64,000 nt of DNA from Asanoa ishikariensis (GCF_900107455.1 NZ_FNQB01000002.1:1054001-1118000), one strand, 5' to 3'; shown: positions 34,660 to 44,012, counted from the stretch's first letter. The notes: a model not told the origin generated them from the sequence alone. Made by a program: numbers and translations.

Positions 34660-35607
34660 TCAGGCGCGCGGGTGGGCCTGGCGATAAACGGCGCGGAGCC
34701 GCTCCATGGAGACGTGTGTGTAGATCTGCGTCGTGGCCAGCGACGCGTGCCCGAGCAGTTCCTGCACCGCTCGCAGGTCGGCGCCGCCCTCCAGCAGGTG
34801 GGTGGCGGCCGAGTGGCGCAGCCCGTGCGGCGTGGTGTGCGGGAGGCCGGCCGCCCGGGCGTAGCCGCTGACGAGCCGTCGTACCACCGTCGCTTGCAGG
34901 CGGCCACCGCGCGTGCCGAGGAACAGCGCGTCGGCACTCGCTCGGGTCGACAGCGACGACCGGCCCAGCCGGAGCCAGTCGTCGACCGCCTCCTGTGCCG
35001 GTTGTCCATAGGGGACCGAGCGTTCCTTGTCGCCCTTGCCGACCACGCGGACCACCCGACGGCCGGCGTCGACGTCGACCCGGTCCAGGCCGCACAGCTC
35101 GCTGACCCGGATGCCGGTGGCGTACAGCAACTCCAACACCGCGCGGTCGCGCAGCAGCGTCGGCGCCGCCTCGTCGCCCGGCGCCAGCACGAGCTCGGTC
35201 GCCTGGTCGGCGCGCAGCACGGTGGGCAGGTCGCGGTTGGCCTTGGGCGTGGCCAGTCGAGCGCCGACGTCGCTCTCCAGCAGCCCACCGCGGTGCGCCC
35301 AGGCGCTGAACGTGCGGGCCGCGGCGGCCCTGCGGGCCAGGGAAGCGCGGGCGCCGCCGAGGGTACGCAGGCGGGCCAGCCAACTGCGCAGCACGGCGAG
35401 GTCGAGGTCGCCCGGCGTCGCGCTGCCCATGCGCACCGCGTGGTCGAGCAACGAGACGACGTCGCCGACGTACGCGCGTACGGTGTGGGCCGATCGATTT
35501 TCGACGTGTGACAGATGCCGGGCGAACTCGTCGACCGCTTCGCGCATCGCGTGCGGAAGCGACTCGTGCAGTGCCTGCGTCGACCGGCCCATCACCGCGA
35601 CGGTCAC
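34660..35607 (-). CDS. xerC: Tyrosine recombinase XerC
   Basis: A 315-residue site-specific recombinase that resolves chromosome dimers at dif with XerD. The N-terminal SAM-like domain is followed by the catalytic domain: Arg in TGIRVSELCG, Lys in GKGDKERSVP, HGLRHSAATH, GHASLATTQIYTH with the nucleophile Tyr. Start choice is uncertain: TTG 35628, GTG 35607 and ATG 35592 are all in frame; GTG 35607 was preferred for a GAGAGG box upstream. xerC near dprA and rpsB is usual in actinobacteria. Confidence 0.95.
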   Translation of the reverse strand: MTVAVMGRSTQALHESLPHAMREAVDEFARHLSHVENRSAHTVRAYVGDVVSLLDHAVRMGSATPGDLDLAVLRSWLARLRTLGGARASLARRAAAARTFSAWAHRGGLLESDVGARLATPKANRDLPTVLRADQATELVLAPGDEAAPTLLRDRAVLELLYATGIRVSELCGLDRVDVDAGRRVVRVVGKGDKERSVPYGQPAQEAVDDWLRLGRSSLSTRASADALFLGTRGGRLQATVVRRLVSGYARAAGLPHTTPHGLRHSAATHLLEGGADLRAVQELLGHASLATTQIYTHVSMERLRAVYRQAHPRA

Positions 35608-35657
35608 CGCCCCGGGACCTCTCGTCAAGTCGCCGCGCCGTCAGTCGGCCGCCGTCG

Positions 35658-36515
35658 TCAGGCGGCGGCGAGGCCCGCGGCGATCAGCAGGCCGAGGCCG
35701 ACGACCAGGTAGACCGCCGGCGGTCGCAGCCAGCCGCCCGGACCCTCGGCCCGCGCTCCGCCCGTCGTGGCGGCGTAGAGGCCGGCCGCGAGCAGGGGCA
35801 GGCCGGCGATCAGGAACATCCCGGAGACGATGCCCGAGATCACCAGTGCGCCGCTGAACATCGAGTCGAAGAAGATCCGCAGTGCGCCGATCTCGAAGAT
35901 GGCGGTGAGTACGCCGTAGGCGAGCAACAGGCCCGGCCGGCGGGTGCGGTAGACGCCGTCGGCGGGTGCGCCCGGTGCGGCACCGGGGCGGCGCAGCGGA
36001 TCGGTCGGGAAGCGTTGGGTCTCGTCACGCGGCGCGATCGGCGGCATCAGCCCGGTGGGGGCGTTCAGGCCGGCCGCGCTGTCGCCGGGCATTCCCGGCC
36101 CCGGGTCGGGGAGGGCCAGCGGCGGTGGCACCGGCTCGCCGACCGGGATGCGCGGTTCCATCGGCGTGGACCGGGGAAGCTCGCCCGTCGCCGGTCCGGC
36201 CGAGTCGACGGCGTACAGCCGCGGCGGTGCGTCGTCCATCGGGCGCCGCATGCCGTCGGCCGGCAGCGGGCGCGCGGAGGTGTTCCACGACGGCTGGTCC
36301 GGCTGGCCCTCGCCGACCCACCGAGGGTCTCCCGGCGGGCCGCCGTAGCCGCTCACGAACCCGTTGAACGACGGCTCGCCACCGCGGTCGCCGCCGGCCT
36401 CGCGCGGGTAGCCACCCTCGCGCCAGCCGCCACCGCCCGCGCCCTGGTCGTCGTCGTTCCACCGCTGTTGCTGCTCGTCGTCCGGGTATCCGCGTCGTCC
36501 GTCCACGCGCCGCAC
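35658..36515 (-). CDS. Pro/Gly-rich membrane protein
   Basis: A 285-residue protein with a long hydrophilic N-terminal half (residues 1-190) rich in Gly, Pro, Arg and Asp (WNDDDQGAGGGGWREGG), then three hydrophobic segments at about 193-215, 220-245 and 262-284. No signal peptide or catalytic motif. It resembles the many low-complexity membrane proteins of Micromonosporaceae. Function unknown. It lies 50 bases upstream-side of xerC on the same strand. Confidence 0.8.
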   Translation of the reverse strand: MRRVDGRRGYPDDEQQQRWNDDDQGAGGGGWREGGYPREAGGDRGGEPSFNGFVSGYGGPPGDPRWVGEGQPDQPSWNTSARPLPADGMRRPMDDAPPRLYAVDSAGPATGELPRSTPMEPRIPVGEPVPPPLALPDPGPGMPGDSAAGLNAPTGLMPPIAPRDETQRFPTDPLRRPGAAPGAPADGVYRTRRPGLLLAYGVLTAIFEIGALRIFFDSMFSGALVISGIVSGMFLIAGLPLLAAGLYAATTGGARAEGPGGWLRPPAVYLVVGLGLLIAAGLAAA

Positions 36516-36644
36516 GGTAATTGAGGTGCCCGCGAACCGGCCAGCCGAGTATCCGAAATGCGAATTTAAGCGTGGTGATTCCGGTCCCCGTAGAGTGATG
36601 TATCACGCTCCGTGGTGTTCACCACCGGTTTCCACAGGCCGGCG

Positions 36645-36653
36645 TTGTCCACA
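36645..36653 (+). promoter_or_regulatory. DnaA box (TTGTCCACA) before yraN
   Basis: A perfect match to the actinobacterial DnaA box lies 43 bases before the yraN start. A TTTCCACA near-match is at 36629. The same gap carries a short palindrome GTGATGTATCAC (36595-36606) of unknown role. Confidence 0.5.
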
Positions 36654-36696
36654 GGGGAAGATGCGGCGCCGCTGGTCGGTCACGCATGGTCGGCCC

Positions 36697-37056
36697 ATGA
36701 CGGTGGTACGACAGGCGGTCGGCGCCTGGGGTGAACGGCGGGCGGCCCAGCATCTGGCCGACGAGAGCTTCCGGATCGTCGCGCGCAACTGGCGCTGCCC
36801 GCTCGGTGAGATCGACATCATCGCGTGGGACGGCGACGCACTGGTCTTCTGCGAGGTGAAGACCCGGCGCGGGCTCGGCTTCGGTGTGCCGGCCGAGGCG
36901 GTGGTGGCGGCCAAGGCACGGCGGCTGCGCCGGCTCGGTGCGCGGTGGCTGGCCCTCAACAGCGTGCATCCGCGCGAGATCCGGTTCGATGTGATCGCCG
37001 TCCTGGTCCGCCGGCCGGGCACCGTCGAGATCGACCACATCCGTGGCGCCTTCTAG
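36697..37056 (+). CDS. yraN: YraN/UPF0102 family putative endonuclease-fold protein
   Basis: A 119-residue protein of UPF0102, with a PD-(D/E)XK nuclease-like core: GEIDIIAWDG (about 42-51) and FCEVKTRRG (about 56-64) hold the acidic and Lys residues. It has no proven function; it is often near comM/dprA and rnhB. ATG 36697 was chosen because it gives the family start MTVVRQAVGAWGE. Confidence 0.93.
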   Translation: MTVVRQAVGAWGERRAAQHLADESFRIVARNWRCPLGEIDIIAWDGDALVFCEVKTRRGLGFGVPAEAVVAAKARRLRRLGARWLALNSVHPREIRFDVIAVLVRRPGTVEIDHIRGAF

Positions 37057-37080
37057 CACAGCCTGGGCGCGGTGTGTGCG

Positions 37081-37106
37081 TTGTCCACAGCCGAGAGTTG
37101 TCCACA
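37081..37106 (+). promoter_or_regulatory. Pair of DnaA boxes before comM
   Basis: Two perfect TTGTCCACA boxes at 37081-37089 and 37098-37106, 17 bases apart start to start, in the 94-base gap between yraN and comM. With the box at 36645 there are three consensus sites in 462 bases, in the same orientation. Confidence 0.6.
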
Positions 37107-37150
37107 GGCGTCGAGCGGGATCATGCCTTCGCACGGCACCGTCCTACCTC

Positions 37151-38683
37151 GTGAGCTACGCGAAGGTGCTGTCCGTCGGGTTGGTCGGTGTCACCGGACA
37201 TCTGGTCGAGGTCGAGGCCGACCTCTCCGCGGGGCTGCCCGCCGTCGTGATGTCCGGCCTGCCGGACACGGCTCTCAACGAAGCCCGCGATCGGGTACGA
37301 GCGGCGGTCGTCAACTCCGGTGAGCGTTGGCCCAACCGGCGGATCACCGTCAACCTGCTGCCCGCGACCCTGCCCAAACACGGCTCTGCCTTCGACATGG
37401 GCATCGCGGCGGCGCTGTTGGGGGCGGCCGGCGAGCTACCGCTGGCCGCCCTCGACGGCGTCGTGATCCTGGGTGAGCTAGGTCTCGACGGCAGCGTGAG
37501 GCCGGTCCGCGGCGTCTTGCCGATGGTCGTCGCGGCCCTGCGCGCCGGCATCCACCGCGCGGTGGTGCCGCTGGCCAACGCCGCCGAGGCCGCGGTGGTG
37601 CCGGGCATCACGGTCAAGGCCGTCGAGACGCTGCACCGCCTGGTCGCCTACGTCCGCAGCGGCGGCGCGCTGCTCGACCCGCCCTCCGACCACCCGCCGC
37701 CCGAGCCCCTGATGCTCGACCTGGCCGACGTCGCCGGCCAGGCGCTGGGCCGGCGGGCGATCGAGGTCGCCGCGGCCGGCGGGCACCACGTGGCGATGTT
37801 CGGCCCGCCCGGCGCGGGCAAGACGATGCTGGCCGAGCGGTTGCCGTCGCTGTTGCCACCACTCGACGACGAAGCGGCGCTCGAGGTCTCGGCGCTGCAC
37901 TCGGTGGCCGGTCTGCTGCCGGAGGGCGGCCGCCTGGTGCGTCGCCCACCGTTCCAGGCCCCGCACCACTCGGCGACCCTCGCCGCGCTGGTCGGCGGCG
38001 GTTCCGGCCTGGCCCGACCGGGAGCGGTCTCGCTCGCGCACCGAGGCGTGCTCTTTCTGGATGAAGCCCCCGAGTTCGCCACCAGAGCGCTCGAAGCACT
38101 GCGCCAGCCGCTGGAGTCCGGCCGGGTGCTGCTGAGCCGCACGGGCGGCACGACCGAATACCCGGCCCGCGTCCAGCTCGTCGTCGCGGCCAACCCCTGC
38201 CCCTGTGCCAAACCGCAGGGCGACGCGCACTGCGAGTGCACGCCGTTGGCCCGGCGCCGCTACCTGGGCCGGCTGTCGGGTCCGCTGCTCGACCGCATCG
38301 ACGTCCAGATCGAGCTGATGCCGGTCACCGCCGCCGACCTGTTCGTCACCACCAGCGGCGGCGAGCCGTCGGCCGACGTCGCCGAGCGGGTCGCCAAGGC
38401 CCGGGCCGCCGCTTTCGCACGCTGGTCGGCCGAGCGCTGGCGGGTCAACGCCGAGGTGCCCGGCCCGCGCCTGCGCCAGCCGCCCTGGCGGTTGCCGTTG
38501 CGCGACACCCAGCCGTTGCGGCGCCGGCTCGACAGCGGGTCGTTGTCGGCCCGGGGATTCGACCGGGTCCTGCGCCTGTCGTGGTCGATCGCTGACCTCG
38601 ACGGCCGCGACCGGCCGACCGTCGACGACGTCGAAGAGGCGCTGGCGCTGCGCACGGGCGGCGGGAGGCGGTTCGATGGCTGA
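37151..38683 (+). CDS. comM: YifB/ComM-like AAA+ ATPase (Mg-chelatase-type)
   Basis: A 510-residue protein with an N-terminal ChlI-like domain (residues 1-165, with SGLPDTALNEARDRVRAA) and an AAA+ core. Walker A is GPPGAGKT near residue 219, Walker B region LFLDEAPEF near 300. Homologues promote integration of taken-up DNA by branch migration (ComM). GTG 37151 gives the family start SYAKVLSVGL. It overlaps dprA by eight bases, so the two are translated together. Confidence 0.95.
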   Translation: MSYAKVLSVGLVGVTGHLVEVEADLSAGLPAVVMSGLPDTALNEARDRVRAAVVNSGERWPNRRITVNLLPATLPKHGSAFDMGIAAALLGAAGELPLAALDGVVILGELGLDGSVRPVRGVLPMVVAALRAGIHRAVVPLANAAEAAVVPGITVKAVETLHRLVAYVRSGGALLDPPSDHPPPEPLMLDLADVAGQALGRRAIEVAAAGGHHVAMFGPPGAGKTMLAERLPSLLPPLDDEAALEVSALHSVAGLLPEGGRLVRRPPFQAPHHSATLAALVGGGSGLARPGAVSLAHRGVLFLDEAPEFATRALEALRQPLESGRVLLSRTGGTTEYPARVQLVVAANPCPCAKPQGDAHCECTPLARRRYLGRLSGPLLDRIDVQIELMPVTAADLFVTTSGGEPSADVAERVAKARAAAFARWSAERWRVNAEVPGPRLRQPPWRLPLRDTQPLRRRLDSGSLSARGFDRVLRLSWSIADLDGRDRPTVDDVEEALALRTGGGRRFDG

Positions 38684-39863
38684 GACCGACCTCCGGCTGG
38701 CCCGGGTCGCGCTGACGCTGCTCGCCGAGCCCGGCACCCGGGCGGTGCACCGACTGGTCGCCCGGCACGGGCCGCACGAGGCATTGTCGATGGCGTTGGC
38801 GGGCGAGATCCCCGACGAAGCGGCGCGCGACGCGGTCCGCGCCCGCCTGGGTGCCGGCGACCCACGCCCGGCGGCCGAGACGGCCCTGGCGACGGGGGAG
38901 CGACTCGGCGCGCGCGTGGTGATCCCCGAAGACGACGAGTGGCCCGCGCAGCTCGCCACGCTCGAGCACGTCCAACTCGCCGGCACCGACCGCCGGGTCG
39001 ACCGTGAGCTGGCTCCACCGCTGTGCTTCTGGGTGCGCGGGGCGTGGCCGTTGGCCGAGGCGTTCGACCGCTCGGTGGCGATCGTGGGCTCGCGGGCGGC
39101 CACCCAATACGGCGAGCACGTCGCCACGGATCTCGCCTACGGCCTGGCCGAACGTGAATGGACGGTGGTGTCGGGCGGCGCGTTCGGCATCGACGCGGCG
39201 GCACACCGGGGTGCCCTGGCCGCCGGCGGGCTGACCGTGGCAGTGCTCGCGTGCGGCATCGAGCGCGCTTACCCGGTCGCCAACACGGCCCTGTTCGAGC
39301 GCATCGCCGACACCGGCCTCCTGATCACCGAGTGGCCACCGGGCGCCGACCCGCTGCGACCGCGCTTCCTCATCCGCAACCGGGTGATCGCCGCCGTCAC
39401 CCGCGGCACGGTCCTGGTCGAGGCCGCGGCCCGCAGCGGAGCCACCCAAACCGTGCGGCGCGCGATCGCCCTGCGCCGTCCGGCCATGGTCGTGCCGGGT
39501 CCGGTCACGTCGGCCATGTCGGTCGGCTGCCACGAGATCCTGCGGCTGCACGACAGCGCACGCCTGGTCGCCAACGTCGGGCACGTCCTGGAAGAGGTCG
39601 GCCGGATCGGCGCCGACCTGGCGCCGACCGCCCAGGGCCCGGAGAACCCGCGCGACCAGCTCGACGACCAGGCGACCTTCTTGCTGGAGTCGATACCCCG
39701 GCGCGGCGCCATCAGCCCCGACGCGCTGGCCGTCCGGGCCGGCGTCGACATCCGCACGACCCTGCGCAAGCTCACCCTGCTGGAAACGCTGGGCTTCGTC
39801 ACCCGCCGCGACGGCGGTTACGCCCTCGTCCCACTCGCCCTCCGCCGACGCGAGCCGCCATGA
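38676..39863 (+). CDS. dprA: DNA processing protein DprA
   Basis: A 395-residue protein that loads RecA onto single-stranded DNA. The Rossmann-like core spans about residues 125-300: SVAIVGSRAATQYG near 128, VSGGAFGIDAAAHRGAL near 165, then RFLIRNRVIAAV. A C-terminal winged-helix (GAISPDALAVRAGV...) lies at 340-390. ATG 38676 lies inside comM. Neither gene proves natural competence: both are widespread and used in other recombination. Confidence 0.96.
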   Translation: MAETDLRLARVALTLLAEPGTRAVHRLVARHGPHEALSMALAGEIPDEAARDAVRARLGAGDPRPAAETALATGERLGARVVIPEDDEWPAQLATLEHVQLAGTDRRVDRELAPPLCFWVRGAWPLAEAFDRSVAIVGSRAATQYGEHVATDLAYGLAEREWTVVSGGAFGIDAAAHRGALAAGGLTVAVLACGIERAYPVANTALFERIADTGLLITEWPPGADPLRPRFLIRNRVIAAVTRGTVLVEAAARSGATQTVRRAIALRRPAMVVPGPVTSAMSVGCHEILRLHDSARLVANVGHVLEEVGRIGADLAPTAQGPENPRDQLDDQATFLLESIPRRGAISPDALAVRAGVDIRTTLRKLTLLETLGFVTRRDGGYALVPLALRRREPP

Positions 39864-40049
39864 CCGCGCCGCACTTCGCGGCCGGGCGCGCGGCCGCCGG
39901 GTTCCGTGTGGGTAGCCACCGTTGCCTGCCCACGCTGGTGGTCCGCGCGCTGGCTACGCGGGCGGTGATCGTCGAGGTGATCGAGCTCGTGTGCGTGGCC
40001 CGGCCTCCCCGACCGCAGACCCCTCCTCCGGCGTCAAGGAGAACGCGCG

Positions 40050-40253
40050 ATGACCTATCCGACCGAGGACGAGCTGAATGAGCGGCTGCGGGCTGCCGTG
40101 GACGCGGCCGCCCGACGAAGATCGGAGCGCCTTCGGTTCCGGGCTGCCTTCGCTGCTACCCGCTGGGCCGGCCTACAAGAGCGCCATGCGACCAAGCTCG
40201 CGCGCCTGGACCGAGAACTCGCGGACGTCCCCGACCCGACCCCACCGCCATGA
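40050..40253 (+). CDS. Small hypothetical protein
   Basis: A 67-residue basic, Ala/Arg-rich, probably helical protein. AAGGAGAA stands nine bases before the ATG. No membrane segment and no family recognised. The 186-base gap to dprA could hold a further short frame from ATG 39860, which is not accepted. Confidence 0.5.
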   Translation: MTYPTEDELNERLRAAVDAAARRRSERLRFRAAFAATRWAGLQERHATKLARLDRELADVPDPTPPP

Positions 40254-40567
40254 CGGCAGGCACCCGCGAGGCGCGCGGGGCGGTAGTGGCGGATGCGCTC
40301 CGAGATGTGGCGGCCGCCCTGCGGTCGTGGTCCGCGGAGGTGGGGAAGGGGGGCGACTGCAGACGGCGTACACTTGGGTTTTGGCGACCGCCGCAGGGCG
40401 GTCGACCTCGCGCGCCCTTCTCGCGTTCGCGTCCTTGTGGCTCGAGGTGAGCGACGGTCCCCTGGTCCCGATTTTCATTGGGCCCACCATGACTGTCGAC
40501 CGGGCGCCAGGACGCTCGGCCGCCCGGCCGGCGTGACAACCAGGGACAACACGAGGAGTACCCCACC
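40254..40567 (+). other. Leader region of rpsB
   Basis: No gene was accepted. A -10-like TACACT is at 40369 and a small hairpin GACCGCC/GGCGGTC at 40386-40403. The stretch from there to the rpsB ATG is about 165 bases, long enough for a regulatory leader, but no known r-protein leader motif was matched. GAGGAG precedes the start. Confidence 0.4.
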
Positions 40568-41455
40568 ATGGCCGTTGTGACCATGCGCCAGCTGCTGGAG
40601 AGCGGTGTCCACTTCGGGCACCAGACCCGGCGCTGGAACCCGAAGATGAAGCGCTTCATCTTCACCGAGCGTAACGGTATTTACATCATCGACCTGCGCC
40701 AGACTCTCGAGTACATCGAGAAGGCGTACGAGTACATCCGCACCACCGTCGCCGAGGGCGGCAGCGTGCTGTTCGTCGGCACGAAGAAGCAGGCGCAGGA
40801 AGCCATCGCGGAGCAGGCGTCGCGGGTTGGCATGCCCTACGTCAACCACCGCTGGCTGGGCGGCATGCTCACCAACTTCCAGACGGTCTACAAGCGGCTG
40901 CAGCGGATGAAGGAGCTCGAGGCGCTCGGCGACCTCAGCGGCACCGCCGCCGGCTACACCAAGAAGGAGACCCTGCAGCTCTCGCGCGAGAAGATCAAGC
41001 TGACCCGCACCCTGGGCGGCCTGCGCGACATGCAGAAGATCCCGGCCGCCGTCTGGATCGTCGACACCAAGAAGGAGCACATCGCGGTTGACGAGGCCCG
41101 CAAGCTGGGCATTCCGGTCATCGCGGTGCTTGACACCAACTGCGACCCGGACGAGGTCGACTTCCCGATCCCGGGCAACGACGACGCGATCCGGTCGGCC
41201 GAGCTGCTGACCCGGGTTGTCGCGGCTGCCGTGGCCGACGGGCTGATCGCCCGCTCGGGCCGTGGTCGTGGCGGCGACGACAAGCCGGAGCCGGGCGTTG
41301 TCGGCACCGACGAGCCGCTGGCCGAGTGGGAGCGCGAGCTCCTCGAGGGTGCTGACAAGAAGGCCGACGACAAGCAGGCTGACGAGAAGCCGGCCGACGC
41401 CGCGCCGGCTGACGCGAAGCCGGCCGACGAGACCGCAACCGTCGCCGCGGAATGA
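40568..41455 (+). CDS. rpsB: Ribosomal protein S2
   Basis: A 295-residue 30S protein. Family segments are [19 protein letters not shown] (about 9-27), FVGTKKQAQ near 72, [13 protein letters not shown] near 97 and the late [12 protein letters not shown] near 201. The last 45 residues form a Lys/Ala/Asp/Pro-rich tail ([19 protein letters not shown]...), similar in composition to the S16 tail in this window. It opens the rpsB-tsf-pyrH-frr-cdsA-rlmN cluster. Confidence 0.97.
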   Translation: MAVVTMRQLLESGVHFGHQTRRWNPKMKRFIFTERNGIYIIDLRQTLEYIEKAYEYIRTTVAEGGSVLFVGTKKQAQEAIAEQASRVGMPYVNHRWLGGMLTNFQTVYKRLQRMKELEALGDLSGTAAGYTKKETLQLSREKIKLTRTLGGLRDMQKIPAAVWIVDTKKEHIAVDEARKLGIPVIAVLDTNCDPDEVDFPIPGNDDAIRSAELLTRVVAAAVADGLIARSGRGRGGDDKPEPGVVGTDEPLAEWERELLEGADKKADDKQADEKPADAAPADAKPADETATVAAE

Positions 41456-41462
41456 GCTGGTC

Positions 41463-41490
41463 CCGGGTCCGCCCCACCGGGCGGGCCCGG
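41463..41490 (+). terminator. GC-rich hairpin between rpsB and tsf
   Basis: A 12-bp stem starting CCGGGTCCGCCC pairs with GGGCGGGCCCGG across a 4-base loop, one wobble pair. No T-tract. It may lower tsf transcription relative to rpsB or protect the mRNA end. Confidence 0.5.
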
Positions 41491-41527
41491 CCACCACGAC
41501 CCCCACTAACCATCAAAAGAGAGAGTC

Positions 41528-42364
41528 ATGGCTGACTTCACCGCCGCGGACGTCAAGAAGCTCCGCGATCTCACCGGCGCCGGCATGATGGACAGCAAGA
41601 AGGCGCTCACGGAGGCCGACGGCGATTTCGACAAGGCCGTCGAGGTGCTGCGCATCAAGGGTGCGAAGGACGTCGGCAAGCGTGCCGGGCGTACGGCCGC
41701 CAACGGCCTGGTGGCGCACTCCGGCAAGGCGCTGCTCGAGCTCAACTGTGAGACCGACTTCGTCGCCAAGAACGCCGACTTCATCGCGCTCGCTCAGCAG
41801 CTCGTCGAGCACGCTGAGTCCGCTGGCGTGACCGACGTCGAAGGGCTGCTGGCCAGCACGCTGGCCGACGGCCGCACCGTCGCCGACACCGTCCAGGAGG
41901 CCTCGGCCAAGATCGGCGAGAAGCTGGTGCTCAACCGCTTCGCCGTGCTGGACGAGAACGGCTCCGTGGCCGTCTACCTGCACCGCAAGAGCCAGGACCT
42001 GCCGCCGGCGGTGGGCGTGCTCGTGCAGTACACCGGCAAGAGCGACGAGGCCGCCGACGCCGACGCGCGTGGCGTCGCGATGCAGATCGCCGCGATGCGT
42101 CCGAAGTACCTCACGCGTGACGAGGTGCCGGCCGACATCGTCGAGTCCGAGCGCCGCATCGCCGAGGAGACCGCTCGCGAAGAGGGCAAGCCCGAGGCCG
42201 CGCTGACGAAGATCGTCGAAGGCCGCACCAACGCCTTCTTCAAGGACTTCGTGCTGCTCGAGCAGGCTTCGGTCGCCGACAACAAGAAGTCCGTCAAGCA
42301 GGTCGTCGGCGAGGCCGGCATCGACGTGACGCGGTTCGTCCGCTTCGAGGTCGGCCAGGCCTGA
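41528..42364 (+). CDS. tsf: Elongation factor Ts
   Basis: A 278-residue nucleotide-exchange factor for EF-Tu. Residues 1-55 form the N-terminal domain with [16 protein letters not shown]; the core begins [11 protein letters not shown]-like near residue 75, and [16 protein letters not shown] near 240 is typical. AGAGAG precedes ATG 41528. Length is normal for actinobacteria. Confidence 0.97.
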   Translation: MADFTAADVKKLRDLTGAGMMDSKKALTEADGDFDKAVEVLRIKGAKDVGKRAGRTAANGLVAHSGKALLELNCETDFVAKNADFIALAQQLVEHAESAGVTDVEGLLASTLADGRTVADTVQEASAKIGEKLVLNRFAVLDENGSVAVYLHRKSQDLPPAVGVLVQYTGKSDEAADADARGVAMQIAAMRPKYLTRDEVPADIVESERRIAEETAREEGKPEAALTKIVEGRTNAFFKDFVLLEQASVADNKKSVKQVVGEAGIDVTRFVRFEVGQA

Positions 42365-42373
42365 CCGGCTGCC

Positions 42374-42424
42374 GCGCCCCCGTCCTTCGGGCGGGGGCGC
42401 GCCACCGGCCGGGGCGCCGGTGGC
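42374..42424 (+). terminator. Two consecutive hairpins after tsf
   Basis: First stem GCGCCCCCGTCC/GGGCGGGGGCGC (42374-42400, 3-base loop, one wobble), then GCCACCGGC/GCCGGTGGC (42401-42424, 6-base loop). No T-tract follows. They start 10 bases after the tsf stop, so most rpsB-tsf transcription probably ends or pauses here. Confidence 0.65.
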
Positions 42425-42448
42425 CCGCGTGGGCAATACGCTCCAGGC

Positions 42449-42517
42449 GGCACCGGATCGGTGCCGAAGCGACGCGCACCGGATCGGTGCCGGGAAGCGA
42501 TGCGCACCGACTGGTGC
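42449..42517 (+). promoter_or_regulatory. Triple palindrome upstream of pyrH
   Basis: Three copies of a palindromic word, GGCACCGGATCGGTGCC (42449), GCACCGGATCGGTGC (42476) and GCACCGACTGGTGC (42504), follow at 26-28 bases, each with a GAAGCGA-like spacer. The array ends 20 bases before pyrH. It could be a multi-site operator or a set of leader hairpins. Confidence 0.6.
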
Positions 42518-42536
42518 CGAGGCGAGAGGCGGTCGG

Positions 42537-43307
42537 ATGACGGACGTGGCAGGCGAGTCGACGCAGGTGGTCGAGGATCCCACCGCACCTCCTCCGGGCC
42601 GGCCCCGCCGGGTCGTACTCAAGCTCTCCGGTGAGGTCTTCGGCGGCGGCATGGTCGGTGTCGACCCCGACGTGGTGCAGGCCGTCGCCCGCCAGATCGC
42701 CTCCGTGGTCCGCCGCGGTGTCCAGGTCGCCGTCGTCGTCGGTGGTGGCAACTTCTTCCGGGGCGCCGAGCTGCAGAAGCGCGGCATGGACCGGGCCCGG
42801 GCCGACTACATGGGCATGCTCGGCACCGTCATGAACTGCCTGGCCCTCCAGGACTTCCTGGAGAAGGAGGGCATCGAGACCCGCGTGCAGAGCGCGATCA
42901 CGATGGCGCAGGTCGCCGAGCCCTACATCCCGCTGCGGGCGATCCGCCACCTGGAGAAGGGTCGCGTGGTCATCTTCGGCGCGGGCGCCGGGATGCCGTA
43001 CTTCTCCACTGACACCGTCGCCGCCCAGCGCGCGCTGGAGATCCGTGCAGACGTGGTGTTGATGAGCAAGAACGGCGTCGACGGGGTCTACACCGCCGAT
43101 CCGCGCACCGACCCGACGGCCAGCAAGTTCGACTCGGTCACGTTCGCCGAGGTGCTCCGGCGCGGGCTGCGGGTGGCCGACGCGGCCGCGTTCAGCCTCT
43201 GCGAGGAGAACGGCTTGCCGATGCTGGTGTTCGGCGCCGAGGGCGACGACACGATCATGAGGGCCGTCGCCGGCGAGCGCATCGGCACCTTGATCACAGC
43301 CAACTGA
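42537..43307 (+). CDS. pyrH: Uridylate kinase (UMP kinase)
   Basis: A 256-residue bacterial UMP kinase of the amino-acid-kinase fold, giving UDP in pyrimidine synthesis. It has [13 protein letters not shown] (about residues 24-36), [14 protein letters not shown] near 64 and the nucleotide region [11 protein letters not shown] near 155. The first 22 residues (up to RPRR) are an extra N-terminal stretch. ATG 42537 follows AGAGGCGG. The palindrome array upstream suggests separate control from tsf. Confidence 0.96.
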   Translation: MTDVAGESTQVVEDPTAPPPGRPRRVVLKLSGEVFGGGMVGVDPDVVQAVARQIASVVRRGVQVAVVVGGGNFFRGAELQKRGMDRARADYMGMLGTVMNCLALQDFLEKEGIETRVQSAITMAQVAEPYIPLRAIRHLEKGRVVIFGAGAGMPYFSTDTVAAQRALEIRADVVLMSKNGVDGVYTADPRTDPTASKFDSVTFAEVLRRGLRVADAAAFSLCEENGLPMLVFGAEGDDTIMRAVAGERIGTLITAN

Positions 43308-43338
43308 GCCACATCCCCAGAAGGAGGCGACGGACCCG

Positions 43339-43896
43339 GTGATCGACGACACACTCCTCGAGGCCGAGGAAAAGATGGATGGCGCGGTCAACCACGCCAA
43401 GGAGGAGTTCGCCGTGATCCGCACTGGGCGGGCCAACGCTGCGATGTTCTCCAAGATCGTCATCGAGTACTACGGCACCCCGACGCCGCTGACCCAGATG
43501 GCGTCCGTCGGCACGCCGGAGCCTCGGATGGCGATCATCAAGCCGTACGACAACTCGCAGCTCGGTGCCATCGAAAAGGCGATTCGCGACTCGGACCTCG
43601 GTGTCAACCCCAACAACGAGGGCACCCAGCTTCGCATCGTCCTCCCGCAGATGACCGAGGAGCGCCGCCGCGACATGATCAAGGTGGCGCGGCACAAGGC
43701 CGAGGAAGCCAAGATCGCGGTGCGCAACGTGCGGCGCAAGGCCAAGGAAGAGCTCGACCGCCTGGTGAAAGACGGCGAGACCGGGGAAGACGACGGTCGA
43801 CGGGGCGAGAAGGAGCTCGACGACCTGACCCACCGGTACGTCACCCAGATCGATGAACTCCTTAAGCACAAGGAAGCCGAGCTGCTCGAGGTCTGA
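43339..43896 (+). CDS. frr: Ribosome recycling factor
   Basis: A 185-residue factor that splits ribosomes after termination together with EF-G. Family marks are [15 protein letters not shown] (about 26-40), [16 protein letters not shown] (about 66-81) and the closing [20 protein letters not shown] lies 12 bases before GTG 43339, slightly far. 31 bases separate it from pyrH. Confidence 0.97.
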   Translation: MIDDTLLEAEEKMDGAVNHAKEEFAVIRTGRANAAMFSKIVIEYYGTPTPLTQMASVGTPEPRMAIIKPYDNSQLGAIEKAIRDSDLGVNPNNEGTQLRIVLPQMTEERRRDMIKVARHKAEEAKIAVRNVRRKAKEELDRLVKDGETGEDDGRRGEKELDDLTHRYVTQIDELLKHKEAELLEV

Positions 43897-44012
43897 GTCG
43901 GAGGGCCGCGCAGGTGCAGTAGGCTCGGCACGATTCCTCCTGGTCAGGAGATCGATGGGCGAAGGGGGCTCGGCGACATGAGACGTTCGACGGCGGGCTC
44001 GATTGCGGCGTG

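Noticed and set aside
36595-36606. Short palindrome GTGATGTATCAC before yraN
   Set aside because: Only five-base arms; too short to separate from chance without a second copy.
32009-37106. DnaA boxes as a replication origin
   Set aside because: There is no dnaA, dnaN or gyr gene, no AT-rich unwinding region, and only a few boxes; regulatory or chance sites are more likely.
39860-40081. Short frame starting at an ATG overlapping the dprA stop
   Set aside because: It overlaps a better-supported small gene (40050-40253) with a good ribosome site, and its composition is not convincing.
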